A stretch of 64,000 nucleotides of DNA from Elusimicrobiota bacterium. GTDB taxonomy: Bacteria; Elusimicrobiota; Elusimicrobia; UBA1565; UBA9628. The notes below the pieces were generated by a model. It worked only from the letters and a program-made list of their open reading frames with translations. It was not told where the DNA came from and did not search any database. Shown here in pieces: positions 54,709 through 62,371 of this stretch; the first letter of the stretch is position 1; every line of letters starts with the position of its first letter. The translations under genes were made by a program, and so were the position numbers. The stretch lies in contig CP096137.1 of NCBI GenBank assembly GCA_023213235.1, positions 3,288,908-3,352,907 on the forward strand, written 5' to 3'.

Positions 54709-55947
54709 ATGGCCCGCATCGTCCTGACGACGTTCGGCTCCCACGGGGACCTCAACCCCTTCCTCGCGATCGGCCTCGGGCTCAAGCGCCGCGGCCACGA
54801 CGCCGTCCTCGCCGCCGCCGAGGGCTATCGCGCCGACGCGGAGCGCCTCGGGCTCGGCTTCGCGCCGGTCCGCCCCGACCTCGACAAGAGCGACCTCGAG
54901 ACGTTCCGCCGCGCGCTCGATCCCAAGCGCGGCTCGGAGGTCGTCGTGCGCGAACTGATGATGCCCAAGGTGCGCGAGAGTTACGAGGACCTCGACAAGG
55001 CGACGGCCGGCTGCGACCTGCTCGTCACGCACGTCCTCACCTACGCGGGGCCGGTCCTCGCGCAGAAGAAAGGGCTCAAGTGGCTCTCGACCTCGCTGCA
55101 GCCGCTGGCGTTCTTCTCCTCTTATGATCCTCCCGTGGTCCCGCCCGCCCCGTGGCTGTCGGTCCTGCGTCCGCTCGGCCCCGGCTTCCACAGGCTCATG
55201 CTCGGCGCGATGAAGCGCGTGTCCTACCCGTGGGGCGACGAGGTGCGCGCGCTGCGCCGGAGCCTCGGCATGGACGACGGGCTCGACCCGATCTTCGAGG
55301 GCCAGTACTCGCCGCACGGCACCCTCGCCCTGTACTCGTCCCTGTTCGGCCCGGCCCAGCCCGACTGGCCCGCCGGCGTCGTCCACTGCGGCTTCCCGTT
55401 CCACGACGAGGACCTCGGCGGCAAGGGCCTCGATCCCGAGCTCGTCGGCTTCCTCAACGAGGGGCCCGCGCCCGTCGCCTTCACGCTCGGCTCGGCGGCG
55501 GTGATGATCGCCGGCGACTTCTACGAGCGAGCCGCGGAATTCACGAAGGCGCTCGGCGTGCGCGCCGTCCTGCTCGCCGGCGAGGCGGCCGTCTCCCTGC
55601 CGCGCTCGAAGAGCGTATTCCCCGCGGCCTCCGCTCCGTATCACACCTTGTTCCCGCGCTGCGCGGCGATCGTCCACTCCGGCGGCATCGGCACCACGGG
55701 CCAGGCCCTGCGCTCCGGCGTCCCGCAGCTCGTCGTGCCCGTCGCGCACGATCAGTTCGACAACGCCGCGCGCGTCGCGCGCCTGGGCTGCGGGCTCTGG
55801 TCGTCGCGTCAACGCCTGTCCTCCGACCTCGCGCGCCTGCTCGCCGACCGGCTCGCGCACCACCGCGCCGCCGCCGTCGGCAAGGCCGTGCGGACCGAGA
55901 ACGCGGTGAAGACGGCGTGCGACGCGATCGAGCGCGCGTTAACCTAA
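54709..55947 (+). CDS. Glycosyltransferase, UGT/GT1 family (glycolipid-type)
   Basis: A 412-residue GT-B enzyme resembling sterol/rhamnosyl-glucosyltransferases. The N-terminus is IVLTTFGSHGDLNPFLAIGL, and the C-terminal nucleotide-sugar site includes FTLGSAAVMIAGDFYERA and CAAIVHSGGIGTTGQALRSG then PVAHDQFDNAARV (the plant-like GT1 signature). It transfers a sugar to a small lipid or aglycone in the cytosol. It begins one base after the preceding stop, in the glucan cluster. Confidence 0.88.
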   Translation: MARIVLTTFGSHGDLNPFLAIGLGLKRRGHDAVLAAAEGYRADAERLGLGFAPVRPDLDKSDLETFRRALDPKRGSEVVVRELMMPKVRESYEDLDKATAGCDLLVTHVLTYAGPVLAQKKGLKWLSTSLQPLAFFSSYDPPVVPPAPWLSVLRPLGPGFHRLMLGAMKRVSYPWGDEVRALRRSLGMDDGLDPIFEGQYSPHGTLALYSSLFGPAQPDWPAGVVHCGFPFHDEDLGGKGLDPELVGFLNEGPAPVAFTLGSAAVMIAGDFYERAAEFTKALGVRAVLLAGEAAVSLPRSKSVFPAASAPYHTLFPRCAAIVHSGGIGTTGQALRSGVPQLVVPVAHDQFDNAARVARLGCGLWSSRQRLSSDLARLLADRLAHHRAAAVGKAVRTENAVKTACDAIERALT

Positions 55948-55987
55948 GTTAACGACGGACGCCGGCCGCGCGTGATATCGTGAGGGC

Positions 55988-56470
55988 ATGATCATTTCCC
56001 TCTCCGCCTTCCTTCTGCTCTTCGCCTCCGCCTCCTCCGCGCAGACGCTCGAGGACGCCTACGCCCAGGCCGAGGGCCGTATCGTTCCCGCGTCCCGGAC
56101 GTGCTGGTCCCGCGGCGAGTCCGCTGCCGCCGACGCGGCGGGCATGCCGAAGACCGTCTGCATCGACTCGATCAAGGTCGAGGGCAAGATCGCGTCGATC
56201 TCGGGCATGGCCGTCTTGGCCGGCGGCGCCCAGCGCGAGCCGCTGACCGGCGCCCGCCCGGTCTCCGGGGCGGCGGGGTCTTCTTGGACGACGGTGTTCC
56301 ACTGGGAGGCCGGCAAGGGCGAGTTCGACGAGGAGAGCGTCTTCCAGGTCTCCTTCAAGCTCGAGAACGGCGCGGTCGTCCCCGGCTCGCTCAAGCCGAT
56401 CGCCTTCCACCAGTGCCCCGAGCGCGGCTGCTCCTACGCCTGCGGCGTGACCTCGGTCGAGTTCAAGTAG
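55988..56470 (+). CDS. Small secreted protein, unknown
   Basis: A 160-residue protein with a signal peptide (ISLSAFLLLFASASSAQTL). The mature part contains four or more cysteines (RTCWSRGESAA, KTVCIDS, CPERGCSYACGVTSVEF) and looks beta-rich. No family is recognised. TATCGT ends six bases before the ATG (leaderless pattern). Confidence 0.6.
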   Translation: MIISLSAFLLLFASASSAQTLEDAYAQAEGRIVPASRTCWSRGESAAADAAGMPKTVCIDSIKVEGKIASISGMAVLAGGAQREPLTGARPVSGAAGSSWTTVFHWEAGKGEFDEESVFQVSFKLENGAVVPGSLKPIAFHQCPERGCSYACGVTSVEFK

Positions 56471-56537
56471 TTGCTGATCGCGGCGTTGATCGTCCTTCTC
56501 TCGCGGCTCCTCTCCCGAAATTGATAGGCTGTCGCGC

Positions 56538-57764
56538 ATGAAAGACCGCATCACGCCTGATTTCATCGCCGCGATCCCCAAGTCCGACCTCCACCTCCAC
56601 CTCGACGGCTCCTTGCGTCTGAAGACGCTCATCGAGCTCTCGCGCGAGGCGAAGGTCAAGCTGCCCTCCTTCTCCGAGGCCGGCCTGCGCAAGCTCGTCT
56701 TCAAGGAGACCTACAAGGACCTCCCGGACTACCTGCACGGCTTCATGTACACCTGCGCGGTGCTCCCGGACCTCGAGAACCTCGAGCGCGTGGCCAAGGA
56801 GCTCGTCGAGGACAACGCCGCCGAGGGCGTGCGCTACATCGAGGTCCGCTTCGCGCCGCAGCTGCACGTGACGGCGACCACCGGCGTGCGCGACGTCGTG
56901 CGCGCGGTCGCCGCGGGCCTCGCGGCCGGCGCCAAGGCGCACAACAACTCCAAGGCGGTGAAGTCGGGCGAAGACGTCGAATTTCATTTCGGCATGATCC
57001 TCTGCGCGATGCGCCGCTTCAAGAAGGGCATGTCGCCGTACTTCGCCGACATGCTGCGCCTCATGGAGCACGCGCCCAAGGACGAAGTGTACGCGGCCGC
57101 GTCCCTCGAACTCGCGCGCGCGGGCGTCGAGCTCCAGCAGGAAGGACTGCCCGTCGTCGGCTTCGACCTCGCGGGCGAGGAGGCCGGCTACCCGCCGGCC
57201 GACCACTGGGCCGCCTACCAGTACGCTCACAATCACTTCATCCGCAAGACCGTGCACGCCGGCGAGGCGTACGGCCCGGAGTCGATCTGGCAGGCCGTCA
57301 CGCAGTGCCACGCCAACCGCATCGGCCACGGCACCTTCCTCTTCGCCCACGACATGGTCGTCGACCCGAAGATCGAAGACCGCAAGAAGTACGTCGAAGA
57401 CCTCGCGAACTATCTCGCGAGCCAGCGCATCGGCATCGAGGTCTGCGTCACGAGCAACCTGCAGACCATCCCGTCGCTGAAGTCCCTCGCGAAGCATCCG
57501 ATCCGCCAGATGATCGACCACGGCCTCTCGGTGTCGATCTGCACGGACAACCGGCTCGTGTCGAACACGACGGTGTCCCGCGAGATGGAGCTCGTCTGCG
57601 AGCACGCGAAGGTCACGCGCGTCGAGCTCAAGCGCCTGATCATCGCCGGCTTCAAGGGCGCGTTCTTCCACGGGACGTTCGAGCAGAAGCGCGCCTTCGT
57701 GAAGGCGGTCTCCGCCCGCTACGACGCGCTCGCCGCGAAGCACTTCCCGGCGCCGCGGGGCTGA
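56538..57764 (+). CDS. Adenosine deaminase
   Basis: A 408-residue zinc amidohydrolase converting adenosine to inosine. Metal ligands are His19 and His21 in SDLHLHLDGSLR; the substrate/zinc loop TVHAGEAYGPES is at about residue 237; GHGTFLF follows, and the catalytic Asp lies in SICTDNRLVSNTT (about 335). The length is within the range for ADA and adenine deaminase; AMP deaminase-like variants cannot be excluded. TAGGCT lies seven bases before the ATG (leaderless pattern). It is followed three bases later by a cupin gene. Confidence 0.92.
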   Translation: MKDRITPDFIAAIPKSDLHLHLDGSLRLKTLIELSREAKVKLPSFSEAGLRKLVFKETYKDLPDYLHGFMYTCAVLPDLENLERVAKELVEDNAAEGVRYIEVRFAPQLHVTATTGVRDVVRAVAAGLAAGAKAHNNSKAVKSGEDVEFHFGMILCAMRRFKKGMSPYFADMLRLMEHAPKDEVYAAASLELARAGVELQQEGLPVVGFDLAGEEAGYPPADHWAAYQYAHNHFIRKTVHAGEAYGPESIWQAVTQCHANRIGHGTFLFAHDMVVDPKIEDRKKYVEDLANYLASQRIGIEVCVTSNLQTIPSLKSLAKHPIRQMIDHGLSVSICTDNRLVSNTTVSREMELVCEHAKVTRVELKRLIIAGFKGAFFHGTFEQKRAFVKAVSARYDALAAKHFPAPRG

Positions 57765-57766
57765 GC

Positions 57767-58126
57767 ATGGCGATTTTGATCGAAACCCCGACCATCATCG
57801 AGGCCGCGGGCAACAAGCCCAAGATCATCCGCGAGCTCGTCGGCCGCGTGAACACGAAGACCGAGCAGGCGAGCGTGGCGCGCATGTCCTCGCCCGCCGG
57901 CTGGGTGGAACCCGGCCAGACGCCGGAGTTCGACGAGTACACGCTCGTGCTCTCCGGATCCCTGCAGGTCGAGACGCGCGACCGCACCCACATCGTGAAG
58001 GAAGGCCAGGCGATCATCACGCCCAAAGGCCAGTGGGTCCGCTACTCCACGCCGCACGGCCCCTGCGAGTACGTCGCCGTCTGCGTCCCCGCCTTCTCCC
58101 CCGCCACCGTCCACCGCGACGAGTAA
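57767..58126 (+). CDS. Small cupin-domain protein
   Basis: A 119-residue single cupin. The conserved barrel strands are FDEYTLVLSGSLQVETRDRT and EGQAIITPKGQWVRYSTPHG. Only one of the usual metal His positions is kept, so metal binding is uncertain. It is co-transcribed with adenosine deaminase (two-base gap). Function is unknown. Confidence 0.8.
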   Translation: MAILIETPTIIEAAGNKPKIIRELVGRVNTKTEQASVARMSSPAGWVEPGQTPEFDEYTLVLSGSLQVETRDRTHIVKEGQAIITPKGQWVRYSTPHGPCEYVAVCVPAFSPATVHRDE

Positions 58127-58129
58127 CCC

Positions 58130-58158
58130 GTAACGAAGGGGACAGGCACTTTCGTTAC
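58130..58158. repeat. GACAGGCAC-type palindromic repeat, copy 2
   Basis: An eight-bp stem GTAACGAA (58130-58137) with TTCGTTAC (58151-58158) encloses GGGGACAGGCACT. It sits exactly between the convergent cupin and HAD-like genes and shares its core with 23483-23504. Elements of this shape (stem around GGGGACAGGCAC) recur in many bacterial genomes. Confidence 0.65.
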
Positions 58159-58163
58159 GCGCG

Positions 58164-59222
58164 TCAGCGCGGTTCGTTCGGGACGTAGGGGCGGGTCGTT
58201 CCGTCTGCGTTGAGCACGACCGCCTCGGGCGGGTGAAGAACGGTGTTCGAGCCCGTGAAGAACAGCACGATCTTCACCCGGCTCCAGCGTCCCGGCTCGC
58301 GGCGGATCGCCGCGGTCAGCGCCTCTCGCATCTTCTCGTAGTTCTCCCACGTGTCGTCGGAGAAGCCGATCGTGTGCGGCCCGCCGTCCTCGGCAGGAGC
58401 CGCGGCCTGCAGGGAGTCGGCGAACTCGGCCATCAGCTCGGCCTTTCGCTCGGCGGTGCGATAGGTGCCGCCGACGCCGTGAAGATTCTCGACTTTCGGC
58501 AGATATCGAATATATCCGGCCGATTGCAGATATCGAAAACCGTCGAGAAGCTGCTCGGAGGAATGCTGGCGCGCGGTCAGGACGTACATGCGCTCGGCGA
58601 GCTTGGGATCGGACAGCGCGCGGACCATCGCGCCCCAGCTCGGGCCCTGCCACTCGGAAGGAGGCAGGTTCTCGACCGCGTATTTGAGGTCGGCGGCGAA
58701 CCTGTCTCCCATGAACTCACGGAACGACGCCGCGCCGCGCAGTTCGTAGTCCGCGAGGTTCTCCCCGCCGTAGACGAAGTCGGAGCCGATCTTCTTCTCG
58801 ATGACCGCGAAATGCGCCGTGGGAACGGCGAGTTCCGTTCCGTTCGTTCTATTGAAGAGAATGATTCTGGTCGGGAAGCCGGGGCCGAAGGCGTTGCCGT
58901 CGAGATCGAGCACGTAGGAGACGATGAGAGAAGGAGCCGCCTCGGCATCGGCGGCGACTCCCGGCTTGACCCAGTCGACGAGGGTCCGGCGGAGCTGGCC
59001 GAGAGGATTCGGGCGCTCCGGCGTCGAAGCCGCGGCCGCGACCGGAGCGAGCGCGACCGGAACCGGTGAGGCGGGCAGGACCGGCACGGCGAGCGACGGC
59101 GCGAGCGAAGGCGTCAACGACGCCGGCGCCGGCATGGCGAGGGACGGCGACGCGGGCGCGGAGACGGACGGAACCGGAGACGGAGCGGACGCCAGCGCGA
59201 GCGCGGTCGCGAGGCGGATCAC
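58164..59222 (-). CDS. Secreted HAD-like protein with Ala/Pro/Ser-rich prodomain
   Basis: A 352-residue protein. The signal peptide (IRLATALALASAPSPVPS) runs directly into about 65 residues of Ala/Pro/Ser/Val-rich sequence. The body opens with SYVLDLDGNAFGPGFPTRI, a DxDGN motif like HAD motif I, and has YVLTARQHSSEQLLDGFRY as a possible motif II; a clear motif IV Asp pair is not obvious. I call it HAD-like only. GTG 59222 is used because a longer upstream reading frame would run inside the M1 peptidase gene. It starts one base after that gene's stop. Confidence 0.65.
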   Translation of the reverse strand: MIRLATALALASAPSPVPSVSAPASPSLAMPAPASLTPSLAPSLAVPVLPASPVPVALAPVAAAASTPERPNPLGQLRRTLVDWVKPGVAADAEAAPSLIVSYVLDLDGNAFGPGFPTRIILFNRTNGTELAVPTAHFAVIEKKIGSDFVYGGENLADYELRGAASFREFMGDRFAADLKYAVENLPPSEWQGPSWGAMVRALSDPKLAERMYVLTARQHSSEQLLDGFRYLQSAGYIRYLPKVENLHGVGGTYRTAERKAELMAEFADSLQAAAPAEDGGPHTIGFSDDTWENYEKMREALTAAIRREPGRWSRVKIVLFFTGSNTVLHPPEAVVLNADGTTRPYVPNEPR

Positions 59223-59223
59223 G

Positions 59224-62196
59224 TCAGCGGCGCGACCAGGCGCCGAAGGACTCGGACTGGCCCTTGAAGCGCAGGCCGAGCTCGATCGACTCGAGCGTCT
59301 GGTCGAGCGTCTTGCGCGCCATCTCGATCTCGTTGGCGGGGTCGCGGAAGAACGTCCCGACTTCATTCTTCCACGACTCGGACACGAGTCCCGCCGCGGC
59401 GCCGACGACGCGCGTGCCGCCGCGAGGCCCGAGCTTGGCCGACAGCGCCTTCCAGTTGGCCTTCACGAACGCCCACGCGCGCTCGCGCGTCGCGGGGTTG
59501 CCGAGCAGCCAGACGTAGGGCATCCACGCGTCCTGCGCGCGGATCTCGTCGGACAGCGTCATGCCGAGGTAGCGGTCGAGCAGCTCGGGCGAGCTGAACT
59601 CGGCCAAGGCGCGCAGCATCAGGCTCTTCTGCTCCGGCGTCTTCGGCGCGGCGAGGCGCGCGCGGAACGCGTCGAACAGCGCGGGGTCGTTGCGGCGCGC
59701 GGCGGCGGTGAGAATCACGGGCGCGATCGCGGCGTCGAGCGTCGCGGGATCGGCCAGGTACTTCCCGAGGCGCGCGTTCACGGCCGCCTGGTCGAGCGCC
59801 TTCGGCGCGAGCAGGGCGATCGCGTTGAGGACGGTCGGGCGCGTCATCGTCGCTTCCTGGTCCTCGCCCTTGCGCTTGTCCCAACCGAGCTTTTTGAGCG
59901 GCGCCGCGAAGAAGTCCGCGGCGAAGACGCCGAGGGCGTCGCGCTCGGTTTCGGTCGCGGCGAGCTCCTGGCGGATCGTCTTCAGGTACGCGAAGGCGTC
60001 CTCGATGATCAGGCGCGACTCGTCGCCCTTGAAAGAGGACAGCGACTTCAGAAAGGTCTCGACGGGGAGATTGCCCGCGCGGACCTGAGCCCACAGATTG
60101 TTGAGCAGTCCGGCGCGCTCGACGGCGGAAAGCTCGGATCGCCGCGCGAGCACCGCCGACAGCGAGGCCGCGTCCAGGGAGAAGCGGTAGTAGCCGAGCT
60201 CGCCCGCGTTCGGATAGAGCCACTCGAGCTCGCCCTTGCCGGGCAGCTCGACCTTGGCCGTGCGCTTGTCGAGCAGAACCGAGGCGACGCGCGCCTTCTT
60301 CTCGCCCTTGAGCTTGTACGTCGCGACGACCGGGATCGACCAGATCGTGTCGGACTTCAGATTGAACGCGGAGAAGCGCTCCTGCTTGAGCGAGAGCGTC
60401 CGGCCCTTCGCCGAGACGCTCACGAGAGGCACGCCGCCCTGCGTCAGCCAGCGGTTCATCATCTTCTCGACCGGCTTGCCGGAGGCGCGCTCGAGCTCGC
60501 GGGCGAGATCCGAGGCCTCGGCGTTGCCGTAGGCGAACTTCTTCATGTACGCCTGGATGGCTTTGCGGAAGGCCTTCTCCCCGACGTAGTTCTCGATCAT
60601 GCGCAGCAGCGCGCCGCCCTTCTGGTACGACATCGGGTCGAACTGGGCCTGGATCTCGGCGGGCGTGGCCGCGTCGGAGCGCACGGGACGCGTGCCGGGC
60701 AAAGAGTCGATCGACAGCGGCGAGCGCTTGCCCTGGTCGAACTCGTCCCAGACCTTCCAGTCGGGCTTCCAGGAGTCGACGACCTTGTAGGCGACCCAGG
60801 TCGCGAAGGCCTCGTTGAGCCACAGGTCGTTCCACCACCCCATCGTCACGAGATCGCCGAACCACATGTGGGTGATCTCGTGGGCGACCACCTCGGCGAC
60901 GCGGCGCTTGGCGGCGTCGGAGGCCGTCTTCTCGTCGACGAGCAAGGACGTGTCCCGGTAGAGGATCGCGCCCCAGTTCTCCATCGCGCCGGACGCGAAG
61001 TCGGGAGCGGCGACCATGTCGAGCTTGGGCAGCATGAACGGAATGCCGAAGTACTTGTTGAGATACGTCAGCGCCTTCTCTCCGGCGTCGAGCGCGAATT
61101 TCGCCTGTCCGATCTGATCCGGCGCGGCCCAGACGGTGAGCGTGGTCTTGCCGACCTTGCGGGAGATCGGAACGACGCGGGCCGCGAACACGGCGAGCAG
61201 ATACGACGACATCCGGGCCGTGGGCTGGAAGGCGACCGTGCGGCGGCCGCCGGAAACCGTGTCGGACTCCTTCGGCATGTTCGAGATCGGAGTGAGGCCC
61301 TCGGGCACCTCCATCGTGAGCTTGAACGACGCCTTGAAGGCCGGCTCGTCGAAGGACGGGAGGACGCGGCGGGCGTGCGTGGGCTCGAGATGCGTGAACG
61401 ACCACGCCTCGGCCTTGTCGCCGTTCTTGCCGCGCGACTTGTAGAGGCCGCGCATGAGCTCGTTCATCTTGCCGGCGTACTCGATCTCGACGACGGCCGC
61501 GCCCTTGAGCGGGGCATCGAGCGGGATCGTCACCGTCTCCGCCTTGGGGTCGACGATCGCGCGCGAGACGTCGATCGCGCGGCCCGCGACGGTGATCTTC
61601 GTGAAGGTCAGGTCGAGGGAGTGCAGCACGAGGGAGGACTGGGACTTCTTCACGTCGAGAGCGATCGCGACCTTGCCGGTGAATGCGGCGTTCTCCGGGT
61701 CGAGCGAGAGCGTGAGATCGTAGGAGCGCGGAGCGACGGCCTTCGTCAGGCGGCCCGAGGACGGCGGCAACGCGGGGGCCCCGGCCGCGGGCGAGCCCGC
61801 GGGAACCTCGTCGCCCGCGCAGGCGGCGCAGGAGTGGCCGGGCTTGGAGGCGTCGAAGTGGAGGCCGAGCGTCTCGGCGGACGCGGCGGGCGTCTTCGCG
61901 AGGCCGGCGGAAAGGGCGTTGATCTGTTGTTTGGCCATGTTAATAGTTGAAGGCGCCATGACTGACGGCGCCGGGATCGGGATGAGGGGCACGGCGATGG
62001 AAGGCGCCGCCAAAGGCGAGACGGAAAGAGTAGGAGAAACCGACGGGAGAGTCAAAGACGGGGCGGTCACGGGAGAAATAGAGGGAACGGAGAACGGAAT
62101 GACGGATGGGGAACCCGCGGGAAGCACGACTCGTGTCTGAGCGAACGACGACAACGGAAGAGAACCCGCGAGAGCGACGGCAACGAACCTGTTCAT
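59224..62196 (-). CDS. Secreted M1-family aminopeptidase with Ser/Pro-rich prodomain
   Basis: A 990-residue zinc aminopeptidase. The signal peptide (VAVALAGSLPLSSFAQ) is followed by about 130 residues of Ser/Pro/Ala/Val-rich sequence and CAACAGDE. The M1 domain starts near residue 150 (AVAPRSYDLTLSLDPENAAF). Substrate-binding GAMENW is at 403-408; the zinc site is HEITH at 439-443 with the third ligand Glu462 in WLNEAFATWV. The ERAP1-like C-terminal helical domain is complete (to 990). It removes N-terminal residues from peptides outside the cytoplasm. TTTAAT ends six bases before the ATG (leaderless pattern). It precedes the HAD-like gene. Confidence 0.95.
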   Translation of the reverse strand: MNRFVAVALAGSLPLSSFAQTRVVLPAGSPSVIPFSVPSISPVTAPSLTLPSVSPTLSVSPLAAPSIAVPLIPIPAPSVMAPSTINMAKQQINALSAGLAKTPAASAETLGLHFDASKPGHSCAACAGDEVPAGSPAAGAPALPPSSGRLTKAVAPRSYDLTLSLDPENAAFTGKVAIALDVKKSQSSLVLHSLDLTFTKITVAGRAIDVSRAIVDPKAETVTIPLDAPLKGAAVVEIEYAGKMNELMRGLYKSRGKNGDKAEAWSFTHLEPTHARRVLPSFDEPAFKASFKLTMEVPEGLTPISNMPKESDTVSGGRRTVAFQPTARMSSYLLAVFAARVVPISRKVGKTTLTVWAAPDQIGQAKFALDAGEKALTYLNKYFGIPFMLPKLDMVAAPDFASGAMENWGAILYRDTSLLVDEKTASDAAKRRVAEVVAHEITHMWFGDLVTMGWWNDLWLNEAFATWVAYKVVDSWKPDWKVWDEFDQGKRSPLSIDSLPGTRPVRSDAATPAEIQAQFDPMSYQKGGALLRMIENYVGEKAFRKAIQAYMKKFAYGNAEASDLARELERASGKPVEKMMNRWLTQGGVPLVSVSAKGRTLSLKQERFSAFNLKSDTIWSIPVVATYKLKGEKKARVASVLLDKRTAKVELPGKGELEWLYPNAGELGYYRFSLDAASLSAVLARRSELSAVERAGLLNNLWAQVRAGNLPVETFLKSLSSFKGDESRLIIEDAFAYLKTIRQELAATETERDALGVFAADFFAAPLKKLGWDKRKGEDQEATMTRPTVLNAIALLAPKALDQAAVNARLGKYLADPATLDAAIAPVILTAAARRNDPALFDAFRARLAAPKTPEQKSLMLRALAEFSSPELLDRYLGMTLSDEIRAQDAWMPYVWLLGNPATRERAWAFVKANWKALSAKLGPRGGTRVVGAAAGLVSESWKNEVGTFFRDPANEIEMARKTLDQTLESIELGLRFKGQSESFGAWSRR

Positions 62197-62371
62197 AGGC
62201 CGATTAAACGTAAAAAATCAAAATCCGAATGGGACAAAGGGGCTTCGAGGGCCCAGACTTAGGGCCTAAGGGACCCGCGCGAGGACCCAAGAAAACGTAG
62301 ACCCCTTTCCTGGAGCCGGCTACCCCTGAGGACTCATTCGTAATTACAAACTCACGGGTATACTCAACGAC

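Noticed and set aside
58924-61950. Plus-strand open frame of about 1,000 codons opposite the M1 peptidase
   Set aside because: The minus strand has an unmistakable M1 peptidase (HEITH, GAMEN); the plus frame is its mirror.
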